Source: Flavimobilis rhizosphaerae (GTDB lineage Bacteria; Actinomycetota; Actinomycetes; Actinomycetales; Cellulomonadaceae). From it: DNA of 64,000 nt. Shown piece by piece: positions 41,361 to 48,933 of the stretch (the stretch's first letter is position 1; every line of letters begins with the position of its first letter). The stretch lies in assembly GCF_014852685.1 (NCBI RefSeq), contig NZ_JACZDF010000002.1, forward strand, positions 310,001 to 374,000, read 5' to 3'. The translations under genes and the position numbers were made by a program. Under the pieces are notes generated by a model that was not told the origin of the DNA, ran no database searches, and saw only the letters and a program-made list of their open reading frames with translations.

Positions 41361-42013
41361 GCGACGTCACGCCCCCCGAAGACCTCGAGATGACGATCGA
41401 CCTCGGCGCGCGCCGCGAGGTCGTCGAGGCGGCGTACGCGGAGCACGGCGCGGCCGGTACGGTCCCCGAGGAAACGCTCGAGGTCACCCCGCGACGTGCC
41501 CGCCCCGCTGTCGCCGAGGACAGCCCCATCGCGGGCGGCTACCATCTGCGTCCGCTCGCCTGGGCGGACATCACGCGCGTCGCCGCGCTCGAGGTCGAGC
41601 TCTTCGGTGCGAGCGCCTGGACGATGGGCATGCTCACCGAGGAGCTCCGCGGCCGCGGCCGCTGGTACATCGCAGCCCAGCCGGACGGCGAGGGAGTGCC
41701 CGCACCGCTCGTCGGCTACGCGGGGCTGTGGTTCGACGGCGACAGCTGCCACCTCATGACGATCGGCGTCGACCCGCGCGTCGCGGGCCACGGCCTCGGC
41801 GGTGCCATGCTCGACGCGCTCATCGAGCGCGCCCGGGAGATCGACGCGATCTCACTCCTGCTCGAGGTCGCCGTCGACAACGAGCGTGCGATTGCCATGT
41901 ACACGTCGCGAGGTTTCACGACGATCGGGCTGCGCAAGCGCTACTACCAGCCCGAGGACGTCGACGCCTACACGATGCAGCTTCCGCTCCGCGAGGGGGC
42001 GGCCGGTTCCTGA
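41357..42013 (+). CDS. rimI: Ribosomal protein S18-alanine N-acetyltransferase-like GNAT
   Basis: GNAT acetyltransferase of 218 residues; classic RimI is about 150. The extra about 60 N-terminal residues (acidic, starting MSDVTPPEDLEMTIDLG) precede a standard domain: YHLRPLAWADITRVAALEVELF, the acetyl-CoA loop VDPRVAGHGLGGAML, and VAVDNERAIAMYTSRGF. Position between tsaB and tsaD supports RimI, but the true substrate is inferred. ATGA overlap with tsaB. Confidence 0.85.
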   Translation: MSDVTPPEDLEMTIDLGARREVVEAAYAEHGAAGTVPEETLEVTPRRARPAVAEDSPIAGGYHLRPLAWADITRVAALEVELFGASAWTMGMLTEELRGRGRWYIAAQPDGEGVPAPLVGYAGLWFDGDSCHLMTIGVDPRVAGHGLGGAMLDALIERAREIDAISLLLEVAVDNERAIAMYTSRGFTTIGLRKRYYQPEDVDAYTMQLPLREGAAGS

Positions 42014-42024
42014 CGGAGGTCCAG

Positions 42025-42906
42025 ATGTCGGTACGTGACGAGGTTCTTGTCGGTCCTGCGGCCCTGCGCGGCCTGCTCGACTCCGCGCGGCCGGTCGTGC
42101 TGCTCGACGTCCGATGGGCGCTCGGCCGCACCGACGGGCACGAGCAGTACGTCGCGGGGCACGTGCCAGGCGCCGTGTACGTCGATCTCGACACCGAGCT
42201 CGCGTCACCGCCGTCGGCTGCCGAGGGTCGGCATCCGCTGCCGGCCCTCGACGACCTCGAGGCGTCCGCGCGCCGCTGGGGCGTCTCGGAGGGCGTCACC
42301 GTCGTCGTGTACGACGACGCGGGCGGCATGAGTGCGGCGCGAGCCTGGTGGCTGCTGCGGTGGGCCGGCGTCGAGGATGTGCGCCTCCTCGACGGGGGGC
42401 TCGCAGCGTGGACGGCGTCGGGCGGCGCCCTCGAGACGGGGGACCGCATCCCCGACCCCGGCGCGATCGTCCTGCGCGGCGGGCAGATGCCCGTGACGGA
42501 CGCGGACGGGACGGCGGCGCTCGCGGCCGACCGCAGCGCGGGCGTCGTCCTCGACGCGCGCGCGGGTGAGCGGTTCCGGGGCGAGCTCGAGCCGGTCGAC
42601 CCTCGGGCGGGCCACGTGCCGGGGGCGGTGAGCGCCCCGACGGCGGAGAACCTTGGTCCCGACGGGCGCTTCCTCGACGACGCGGCACTGCGGGCACGCT
42701 TCGAGGGCCTCGGCGTCGACGTCGGCGCGTGGCAGCCGGGCGATCCGCGGCCCAACCTTCCCGTCGTCGTCTACTGCGGCTCGGGCGTGACGGCCGCGCA
42801 CCAGGTCGCGGCCCTCGCGAGCGTCGGCGTCACCGCGACGCTCTACCCGGGCTCGTGGTCGCAGTGGTCGAACGACCCTGAGCGCGAGGTCGCGACGGGA
42901 GCCTGA
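42025..42906 (+). CDS. Thiosulfate/3-mercaptopyruvate sulfurtransferase
   Basis: Two-domain rhodanese of 293 residues. The N-terminal domain is inactive-like (LLDVRWALGR, GHVPGAVYVDLD). The C-terminal domain carries the active-site loop CGSGVTA, with the Cys in VVYCGSGVT. CGSGVT loops occur in both thiosulfate and mercaptopyruvate enzymes, so the donor is open. The ATG at 42025 has GACGGAGGTCC upstream and lies 11 bases after rimI, hence probably in the same transcript. It separates rimI from tsaD. Confidence 0.9.
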   Translation: MSVRDEVLVGPAALRGLLDSARPVVLLDVRWALGRTDGHEQYVAGHVPGAVYVDLDTELASPPSAAEGRHPLPALDDLEASARRWGVSEGVTVVVYDDAGGMSAARAWWLLRWAGVEDVRLLDGGLAAWTASGGALETGDRIPDPGAIVLRGGQMPVTDADGTAALAADRSAGVVLDARAGERFRGELEPVDPRAGHVPGAVSAPTAENLGPDGRFLDDAALRARFEGLGVDVGAWQPGDPRPNLPVVVYCGSGVTAAHQVAALASVGVTATLYPGSWSQWSNDPEREVATGA

Positions 42907-42916
42907 GCCTCGGACG

Positions 42917-42954
42917 ACGAGCGCCCGGCACCCCACGGGGTGCCGGGCGCTCGT
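42917..42954 (+). terminator. bidirectional terminator, sulfurtransferase / nitroreductase
   Basis: A perfect stem of about 17 bp (ACGAGCGCCCGGCACC / GGTGCCGGGCGCTCGT at the outer part) with a tiny loop lies between two convergent genes. Confidence 0.8.
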
Positions 42955-42967
42955 GCGTGCGGGAACG

Positions 42968-43597
42968 TCACAGGACGCGCGAGACCTCGTGCGACTCGAG
43001 ACGGGCGGCACGGGGGTGCGTCGCGCCCTCGACGTCGGCGACCGCGTGGCCGACGTTGACGATGAAGAGCGACTTCCACGCGGTGCCCGCGAAGAGGTCG
43101 GCGTCGAGGCCCTCGGCGTCCGAGATGCCCATGGGACCGACCTGGAGTCCTGCGGCACGCAGCGCCGTGATGAAGTACCCGGCCTGGAGGGTCGCGTTCA
43201 TACGGCCCATGCTGTCGGCGAGCGCGGGCTGGGACGCGAAGTGGTCACCGATGCCGGGGGCGTGCGGCGCGAGGCGGTCCATGTGGACGTGGAAGTCGAG
43301 GTCCGCGGCGAGGACGAGCGTCAGCGGCGCCGCGTGGATCCCCGCGTGGTTGCCCTCCATCGTGTAGGCGCAGAGGCGGTCCTTCGCCTCGGTGCCGCGG
43401 ACGACGAGGTAGCGGAGCGGGGAGATGTTCATGCTGGTCGGGCCCCAGCGCATGAGGTCGTAGGCCGCGGCGATGTGCTCGTCCGTGACCTCCTCGTCGG
43501 TGAAGCGCTTGACGGTGCGCGCCTCGCGGAACAGGAGGTCCGCGGTCGCGTCGTCGATCGTCAGGGGTACGGCGGCGGTGTCGAGCGTCGTGGTCAT
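42968..43597 (-). CDS. Nitroreductase family protein, RutE/HadB-like
   Basis: FMN-dependent oxidoreductase fold, 209 residues. [21 protein letters not shown], the FMN loop [37 protein letters not shown] and the terminal SHEV resemble malonic semialdehyde reductase RutE and its relatives. No rut genes are nearby, so the role is unknown. It interrupts the usual rimI-tsaD adjacency on the opposite strand. Confidence 0.8.
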   Translation of the reverse strand: MTTTLDTAAVPLTIDDATADLLFREARTVKRFTDEEVTDEHIAAAYDLMRWGPTSMNISPLRYLVVRGTEAKDRLCAYTMEGNHAGIHAAPLTLVLAADLDFHVHMDRLAPHAPGIGDHFASQPALADSMGRMNATLQAGYFITALRAAGLQVGPMGISDAEGLDADLFAGTAWKSLFIVNVGHAVADVEGATHPRAARLESHEVSRVL

Positions 43598-43676
43598 GGT
43601 GGGAAGAACGCTCGGGCGGTGAGGGGATCTTCCCGGACGTGCCCGGTCGTGAGGCAGGTCACTGGCGTGCGCGCCG

Positions 43677-43682
43677 TATCCT
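43677..43682 (+). promoter_or_regulatory. -10 box of tsaD (leaderless)
   Basis: TATCCT is followed by 7 bases and then the tsaD ATG at 43690. The intervening GGAAGG is too close to the ATG to serve as a normal ribosome-binding site. Confidence 0.5.
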
Positions 43683-43689
43683 GGAAGGC

Positions 43690-44733
43690 ATGAGCGAACC
43701 CCTCGTCCTTGGCATCGAGACGTCCTGCGACGAGACGGGGGTGGCCCTCGTGAGGGGCCGCGAGCTGCTGTTCGACGCGGTCGCGTCGTCGATGGACGAG
43801 CACGCGCGCTTCGGCGGGATCATCCCCGAGATCGCGTCGCGTGCGCACCTCGAGGCCATGGTGCCGACGATCCGCCGGGCGCTCGCGGAGGCGGACGTCG
43901 ACCTCGCGGAGGTCGACGCGGTCGCGGTGACCGCGGGGCCGGGCCTCCAGGGGCCGCTGACGATCGGGGCGTCGGCCGCGAAGGCGCTGTCGGTCGCGCT
44001 CGGCAAGCCGCTCTACGGTGTCAACCACGTCATCGGGCACGCGGCCGTCGACGAGCTCGTCCACGGAGCGTTCCCCGAGCGTGCCATGGCGCTCGTCGTC
44101 TCGGGAGGGCACTCCTCGCTCCTGCTCGTCGACGACATCGCGACGTCGGTGACGGAGCTCGGCTCGACGCTCGACGACGCGGCGGGGGAGGCCTTTGACA
44201 AGGTCGGTCGGCTGCTCGGCCTGCCGTACCCGGGCGGCCCGCACATCGACCGGCTCGCGCGTGAGGGCGACCCGACGGCGATCCGCTTCCCGCGGGCGCT
44301 CACGCTGCCGAAGGATCAGGCGGAGCACGCGTACGACTTCTCGTTCTCGGGCCTCAAGACGGCGGTCGCGCGGTGGGTCGAGGCGCGGCGCGACGCGGGG
44401 GAGGAGATCCCGCTCCACGACGTCGCGGCGTCATTCGCGGCGGCGGTGGCCGACGTCCTCACGGCGAAGACGATCCGCGCGTGCGAGCTGCACGGCGTCG
44501 ACACGCTCGTCGTCGGCGGCGGGTTCTCCGCGAACTCGCAGCTGCGCGACATGGCGGCGGAGCGTTGCGCGGAGGCTGGGATTACGCTGCGCATCCCGCC
44601 GATCCGCTACTGCACGGACAACGGTGCGATGATCGCGGCGCTCGGCTCGGCGCTCGTGCGCGCGGACGTCGCGCCGTCGAGCCTCGACATTCCCGTCGAC
44701 TCCTCGATGCCGCTCACGCTCACGCACGTCTGA
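43690..44733 (+). CDS. tsaD: tRNA N6-adenosine threonylcarbamoyltransferase
   Basis: Catalytic subunit that transfers the threonylcarbamoyl group to A37 of ANN-decoding tRNAs. It has 347 residues. Landmarks are [13 protein letters not shown], the metal-binding [11 protein letters not shown] (two His), [24 protein letters not shown] and [12 protein letters not shown]. It is normally directly after rimI; here two genes intervene and it has its own promoter. A palindrome-rich spacer follows. Confidence 0.96.
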   Translation: MSEPLVLGIETSCDETGVALVRGRELLFDAVASSMDEHARFGGIIPEIASRAHLEAMVPTIRRALAEADVDLAEVDAVAVTAGPGLQGPLTIGASAAKALSVALGKPLYGVNHVIGHAAVDELVHGAFPERAMALVVSGGHSSLLLVDDIATSVTELGSTLDDAAGEAFDKVGRLLGLPYPGGPHIDRLAREGDPTAIRFPRALTLPKDQAEHAYDFSFSGLKTAVARWVEARRDAGEEIPLHDVAASFAAAVADVLTAKTIRACELHGVDTLVVGGGFSANSQLRDMAAERCAEAGITLRIPPIRYCTDNGAMIAALGSALVRADVAPSSLDIPVDSSMPLTLTHV

Positions 44734-44776
44734 CCCGACCTCGGCACCCACCCCCACCCTCGCCTCCCCCGTGGTC

Positions 44777-44819
44777 CGATAGCCGATCGGGCCACATGTG
44801 GTGACCGGATCCGCGATCG
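44777..44819 (+). repeat. palindromic unit 1 (imperfect)
   Basis: Reads CGATAGCCGATCGGG, a central ACATGT-type core, then GACCGGATCCGCGATCG. The two arms are imperfect complements. It is one of four related 43-47 base palindromes in the spacer between convergent tsaD and the YbdK-type gene. Confidence 0.6.
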
Positions 44820-44867
44820 AGCCGCCGGCGCCGGGGCCCCCTTCCGCCGGCGGGCACCGCAGAGATG

Positions 44868-44914
44868 CTCGATAGCGGATCGGGACAGGTGTGCTGCACT
44901 GATCCGCTATCGAG
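44868..44914 (+). repeat. palindromic unit 2
   Basis: Arms CTCGATAGCGGATC and GATCCGCTATCGAG are perfect 14-bp complements around a 19-base centre (GGGACAGGTGTGCTGCACT). The centre closely matches that of unit 4. Confidence 0.75.
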
Positions 44915-44962
44915 AGGTCCGGGCGGGCGTGCCTGGCGGTCGTCGGGCGTGGCTCTAGGGCT

Positions 44963-45005
44963 CGATAGCCGATCGGGGCGCGTATGGCGCCCCGATCGGC
45001 TATCG
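44963..45005 (+). repeat. palindromic unit 3 (perfect 19-bp arms)
   Basis: Arms start CGATAGCCGATCGGGGCGC and end GCTATCG, perfect complements over 19 bp, with a 5-base loop GTATG. As RNA this is a very stable hairpin and could terminate transcription from either side. Confidence 0.8.
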
Positions 45006-45067
45006 GAACATTCACGACGGATTGATGGCTTCCGCCCGTTCGATGGTCGGAACGCGACTGTCCGTCG

Positions 45068-45114
45068 CTCGATAGCGGATCGGGACGGGTGTGGTGGTCT
45101 GATTGGCTATCGAG
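45068..45114 (+). repeat. palindromic unit 4 (imperfect)
   Basis: Left arm CTCGATAGCGGATC equals unit 2; right arm GATTGGCTATCGAG has two changes. Its last three bases begin the first copy of the 24-bp tandem repeat. Confidence 0.65.
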
Positions 45115-45205
45115 GCGAATCAGAGGGGCTGTCCCGAGGCGAATCAGTGGGGCTGTCCCGAGGCGAATCAGAGGGGCCGACCCGAGGCGAATCAGAGGGG
45201 CCGGC
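45112..45205 (+). repeat. 24-bp direct tandem repeat, about 4 copies
   Basis: Copies start at 45112, 45136, 45160 and 45184; each begins GAGGCGAATCAGAGGGG with one to three differences between copies, and the fourth is incomplete. On the minus strand the stop codon of the YbdK-type gene (45192-45194) falls inside copy 4. On the plus strand a frame reads EANQRGCP repeatedly, but no credible start or domain supports a gene. Confidence 0.85.
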
Positions 45206-46328
45206 CTGCACGGAGCTCCGCGACAAGGTTCTCGACGACCGGACCCAGCTCACCACCGTTGCGGCGCGCGACCGCCCGCTGCCGCTGGTAGCCAGCGCCC
45301 CTGCGCAGGATCGTGCGCACCTGGTCGAGCTCGTCGAGGCAGCCGAGCCGCGCCGCCGTCGGCTCGAGCTCGTGGAGCAGCCGCGTCACCGCGTCGCGCA
45401 CGAGCTCTTCCTCACCACGGGAGTCAAGGATGAGGATCGCGTCCATGCCGTAGCGTGCCGAGCGCCACTTGTTCTCCTGCGCGAACCACGGCGGCAAGGT
45501 CGGGAGCTCCTTGCCCTCGTCGAGGAGTGTCGAGAGGTGCTCGACGAGGCAGTGCGTGAGCGCGGCGAGCGCGAGCACCTCGGTGATGTTCGACGTGCCG
45601 TCGGAGATCCGTGTCTCGAGCGTCCCGAACCGCGGCGACGGGCGCAGGTCCCAGCGAACCTCGTCGAACGCGTCGATGACGCCCGTGCGCACCATGTCGT
45701 CGACGTACCCCTCGAGCTGGGACCACGTCTCGAACTGGAACGGCAGCCCGGCCGTCGGCAGCTGCTGGAACATGAGCGCCCGGTTCGACGCGTATCCCGT
45801 GTCCTTGCCGCCCCAGAAGGGGCTCGACGCGGACAGCGCCTGGAGGTGCCCGAAGTACGCGAGCATGCCACGCGCGATCGGCAGGACCTTGTCGCGGTCC
45901 TCGATGCCGACGTGCACGTGCACCCCGTAGATGAGCATCTGCCGGCCCCACCACTGCGTGCGGTCGATGAGCGTCGCGTACCGCTCCTTGTCCGTGACCT
46001 TCTGCTGCGCCCACCGCGCGAACGGGTGCGTGCCCGCGCACATGAGCTCGACCCGCAGAGGGTCGGTGACCTCGCGGATCTCGTCGATCGCGCGCTCGAG
46101 GTCGTCGCCCGCGCCCCGCACGGTGCGGTTGACGCCCGAGACGACCTCGACGGTGTTGAGGAGGAGCTCTTGGCGGATGTGCGGGTGCTGGCCGCCGCCC
46201 GCGGGCTCGACGGCGTCGAGGACGGTCTGCGCGACCTGGCGGAGGTCGCCCGAGTCCTTGTCGACGAGTGCGAGCTCCCACTCGATGCCGACGGTCGAGC
46301 GCTCGGACGGTGCGAACGGCAGGTGCAT
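45192..46328 (-). CDS. YbdK-type carboxylate-amine ligase (glutamate-cysteine ligase 2 family)
   Basis: It has 378 residues. The N-terminal GIEWELALVDKDSG carries the metal/nucleotide-binding acidic residues of the GCS2 family; HPHIRQELLLNTVEVVSG, GVHVHVGIEDRDK and RFGTLETRISDGT are further family motifs. E. coli YbdK has weak gamma-glutamylcysteine synthesis; the real product here is uncertain. It lies one base after the methyltransferase gene, so they form an operon. The last residues (GRPL) and the stop are encoded by the 24-bp repeat. Confidence 0.87.
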   Translation of the reverse strand: MHLPFAPSERSTVGIEWELALVDKDSGDLRQVAQTVLDAVEPAGGGQHPHIRQELLLNTVEVVSGVNRTVRGAGDDLERAIDEIREVTDPLRVELMCAGTHPFARWAQQKVTDKERYATLIDRTQWWGRQMLIYGVHVHVGIEDRDKVLPIARGMLAYFGHLQALSASSPFWGGKDTGYASNRALMFQQLPTAGLPFQFETWSQLEGYVDDMVRTGVIDAFDEVRWDLRPSPRFGTLETRISDGTSNITEVLALAALTHCLVEHLSTLLDEGKELPTLPPWFAQENKWRSARYGMDAILILDSRGEEELVRDAVTRLLHELEPTAARLGCLDELDQVRTILRRGAGYQRQRAVARRNGGELGPVVENLVAELRAGRPL

Positions 46329-46329
46329 G

Positions 46330-47586
46330 TCAGTGCTCCGTCCCGGTGGCGGCAGGGGAGGTGAGCGGCTCGACGACGAGCACGGTCTGCGCGCCGGCGA
46401 CGCGCGTGAGGACGATGTGGCCCTCGTGCGGGCCGTGGAGCGCGAGCTGCTTGCGCAGCTGCTCGGGGACGACGGCAGTGCCGCGCTTCTTGATCGTGAG
46501 ACGACCGACGCCGCGCTCGCGGAGGTAGGCCTTGAGGCGCTTGAGGGAGAACGGCAGGGTGTCGAGGACGCGGTAGCCGGTCGCGAGGGTCGCCTCGCCC
46601 GCGGCCCGAGCGTCGGCCCAGGCCTGCGGGATCGCGTCCGTCGTGACGTAGGCGATCGTCGGGTCGACGAGCCGTCCGCCGAGCTCGCGCGCCGCGGTTG
46701 CGACGCGTCCGGCCCGGACGACGGCGCCGTCGGGCTCGAAGAGGTAGGCGCCGACGGGCCCGACCTCGACGTCGTCGTCGGACACGACCGGAGCGAGCGC
46801 GCGGGCGCTCACGGACCCATCGGGGCGCGTGCGCAGCACGAGCGCCGACCTGCCCGGGGCCTCGGTGAGCGGACCGAACCACAGCCCGGCCTCGAGCACG
46901 TGGCCGTCGAGCGACACCCACTGCGCCTCGGCGTCGGCGGGGATGCCCGCGTGCGGGATGCCGGGCCCGACCTTGATGCCGACGGCCGGGACCGTTGCGC
47001 GCAGCTGCCACACGTCGTCGAGCGGGGGCGCGTACGCGCGAGGGTCGAGGATGCGCGTGCCCGTGCCCGTTCGGCGGGCCGGGTCCGCGTAGACGCCGTC
47101 GACGCCCTCCGCGGTGAGGTCGAGCGCGAGCCCGTCGCCGAGGCGGACCTCGGCCTCGGGGAAGTGCCGGAGGTTGACGGTTGCGAGGGCCGCCGTCTCC
47201 TCGTCACGGTCGACCGCGAGGACGCGCAGGCCCGAGGCCGCGAAGGCCATCGAGTCGGCGCCGAGCCCGCACGTGAGGTCGGCGACCTTCGTGACGCCCG
47301 CCGCGAGGAAGCGCTGCGCGTGCCGCGCCGCGACGGGCAGCCGGGTCGCCTGCTCGAGACCGTCGGGCGTGAAGAGCATGCCGTCGGCGAACTCGCCGAA
47401 CTTCTCCCGGGCCTTCGTGCGCAGGCGCGACTGCGTGAGCACGGCCGCGACGAGCGCCGGGTCGGTGCCGTCCGCGCGGAGGCGCTCGGACAGGTGCATC
47501 GCCGTCGCTTCGTCGTACGGCGGGAGCGCACTGAGCAGGGCCCACCCGTCGGGCTGGAGGAGCAGGGTGAGAGCGGCGCGGTCCAT
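46330..47586 (-). CDS. SAM-dependent methyltransferase with THUMP-like C-terminal domain
   Basis: It has 418 residues. The central Rossmann methyltransferase domain contains VADLTCGLGADSMAFAASG (SAM-binding motif I), VLAVDRDEE and YADPARR. The C-terminal part (RLKAYLRERGVGRLTIKKRG) matches the THUMP-like domain found in actinobacteria. An RNA substrate is likely but unproven. AAGTAT lies 6 bases before the ATG at 47586 (leaderless). It is divergent from the mgtE leader. Confidence 0.83.
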   Translation of the reverse strand: MDRAALTLLLQPDGWALLSALPPYDEATAMHLSERLRADGTDPALVAAVLTQSRLRTKAREKFGEFADGMLFTPDGLEQATRLPVAARHAQRFLAAGVTKVADLTCGLGADSMAFAASGLRVLAVDRDEETAALATVNLRHFPEAEVRLGDGLALDLTAEGVDGVYADPARRTGTGTRILDPRAYAPPLDDVWQLRATVPAVGIKVGPGIPHAGIPADAEAQWVSLDGHVLEAGLWFGPLTEAPGRSALVLRTRPDGSVSARALAPVVSDDDVEVGPVGAYLFEPDGAVVRAGRVATAARELGGRLVDPTIAYVTTDAIPQAWADARAAGEATLATGYRVLDTLPFSLKRLKAYLRERGVGRLTIKKRGTAVVPEQLRKQLALHGPHEGHIVLTRVAGAQTVLVVEPLTSPAATGTEH

Positions 47587-47674
47587 GCCTGAATACTTCC
47601 ACGACGCGCACGCGCGGGCGACGGAGGCCCCACGGGACGTGACGAGGGTCCGGGCTCCGGGGGTCCTGCTCATC

Positions 47675-47680
47675 TAGGGT
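47675..47680 (+). promoter_or_regulatory. candidate -10 box for the mgtE leader
   Basis: TAGGGT lies 45 bases before the leader-peptide start, between the divergent methyltransferase gene and mgtE. No clear -35 is visible. Confidence 0.35.
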
Positions 47681-47725
47681 GGGGTGGCCTGCAGCCCGCA
47701 GCCCTGCACCGAGGAGGTGACCGTC

Positions 47726-47797
47726 GTGGAGCCCCCCAGCCATTCTCCGTCCCGTGCGACAGCCCGTCCTCGTGCGCTGCCCGTGCGCTCCCGCTGA
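47726..47797 (+). CDS. proline-rich leader peptide upstream of mgtE (MgtL-like)
   Basis: A 23-codon ORF with a strong GAGGAGG ribosome-binding site (47711-47717) eight bases before its GTG start. The product begins MEPPSHSP and continues with Arg/Pro/Ala, ending LPVRSR. E. coli MgtL, the magnesium-sensing leader of mgtA, also begins MEP and is rich in Pro and Arg near the start; an acidic residue next to prolines destabilises ribosomes at low magnesium in that system. The 137 bases from its stop to mgtE are C-rich (for example GACGCCCCGCCCACGAACCC), which could hold a Rho-loading site. Function is inference by analogy. Confidence 0.55.
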   Translation: MEPPSHSPSRATARPRALPVRSR

Positions 47798-47934
47798 GCG
47801 CCCCGGGTCGTACCGACCCTGCCGTCGCCCCGTGCGTGCCCCCGTGCGCGCACGACGACGGGCGTCCCCGACGCCCCGCCCACGAACCCGCAGCCCGGGC
47901 GCCGCCGTGCGCCCGGACGAGGAGAGGCGGACGC

Positions 47935-48705
47935 ATGCGTTCCCAGACCACCACCCCCACCGTTCCCACCGCGACGGTCGACGTCACGCTCGCGGCGCTG
48001 CTCGAGGATCCCCGCGCGCGCGTCGGCCTCACCCTGCCCGACGGGAGCGTGCGCGACCTCAGCGTCGCGGACCTGCGGGCTACGACGGCCGCGGTCGCTG
48101 ATGCCGAAGCGACCGAGGACGCCGACCGGCAGGGCGGCTCGACGCCCCTCGACGTGCCGTACCTCGAGGCGACGCCGTGGCTCCTGTGGCGACGGCGCGT
48201 CGGTTGGCTCGCGGTGCTCTTCGTCGCCGAGATGTAAACGGGCACGGTGCTCAGGCATTTCGAGGACACGCTCGCGACGGTCGTCGCGCTGACGTTCTTC
48301 ATCCCGCTGCTCATCGGCACGGGCGGGAACACGGGCACGCAGGTGACGACGACGCTCGTGCGGGCCATGGCGCTCGGAGAGGTGCGGGGACGTCACCTGT
48401 GGGCCGTCCTCCGCAAGGAGATGACGACGGGCGTCATGCTCGCGGCGTGCATCGCGGGGCTCGCGTGGCTGAGGGCGCTGACGCTCGGGGTCGGCCAGGA
48501 CGTTGCGCTCACGGTGTCGGTCGCGGTCGTGCTCATCGTCCTGTGGTCGGCGTTGCTCGCGTCGACGCTGCCGTTCGTGCTGAGGAGGTTCGGGGTCGAC
48601 CCGGCGGTCGTCTCGGGGCCGCTCATCACGACTCTTGTCGACGGCACAGGGCTCGTCATCTATCTCTCGGTCGCGACGGTGCTCGTCACGCAGCTCGGCG
48701 GCTGA
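47935..48705 (+). pseudogene. mgtE: short MgtE-type magnesium transporter, interrupted by in-frame TAA
   Basis: Read through, the frame gives 256 residues: about 75 residues resembling the end of the CBS region, then five hydrophobic segments of the MgtE membrane domain. Motifs are WLLWRRRVGWLAVLFVAEM (TM1), PLLIGTGGNTGTQVTT (TM2), and LVDGTGLVIYLSVATV with the pore Asp (TM5). A TAA at 48235-48237 falls at the end of TM1, directly followed in the same frame by TGTVLRHFEDTLATVVALTF. A single change from a sense codon (such as TAC) explains it. The cytosolic N domain and first CBS of full MgtE are absent. ATG at 47935 follows GAGGAGAGGCGGACGC. Confidence 0.82.
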
Positions 48706-48771
48706 GACCGTCACGCAGCTCAGCGGCCGAGCCGCAGGGATGTCCGCCCGTGGCGGACACCCGCAGCTGAA

Positions 48772-48798
48772 CTGGCACTCATGTTGACCGAGTGCTAA
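48772..48798 (+). promoter_or_regulatory. CIRCE element (HrcA operator) of groES
   Basis: CTGGCACTC, nine bases, GAGTGCTAA. This matches the CIRCE consensus TTAGCACTC-N9-GAGTGCTAA except for two bases of the left arm. HrcA repression of groES under non-stress conditions is the established role. Confidence 0.92.
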
Positions 48799-48812
48799 CC
48801 CGGGCCTAGATT
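48784..48812 (+). promoter_or_regulatory. groES promoter overlapping CIRCE
   Basis: TTGACC (48784-48789), a 17-base spacer, TAGATT (48807-48812). The CIRCE right arm fills the spacer, so HrcA binding would block polymerase directly. Confidence 0.85.
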
Positions 48813-48933
48813 TGGTGCTGCAACATCTCCTCGTGAGATGGGACGAGGACTCGGTGCGACCCCCGCGACGGCGCCCGTGACACCCCGTCCACCCCTATCC
48901 ATCCGTAGCCACAACGTGAAGGGGAGGTCCGAC

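Noticed and set aside
45112-45205. CRISPR array
   Set aside because: The 24-base units are directly adjacent with no unique spacers, and no cas genes are present.
45103-45291. Possible small protein with EANQRGCP repeats
   Set aside because: It has only a TTG start with no ribosome-binding site, and the second half is antisense to the end of the YbdK-type gene. The repeat explains the open frame.
47687-47934. M-box magnesium riboswitch upstream of mgtE
   Set aside because: The conserved M-box core sequences were not found. The leader ORF with strong ribosome-binding site is the better explanation, but a covariance-model search could not be run.
48235-48237. Selenocysteine or pyrrolysine recoding at the mgtE stop
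   Set aside because: The codon is TAA. Selenocysteine uses TGA and pyrrolysine TAG, so a nonsense change or sequencing error is more likely.
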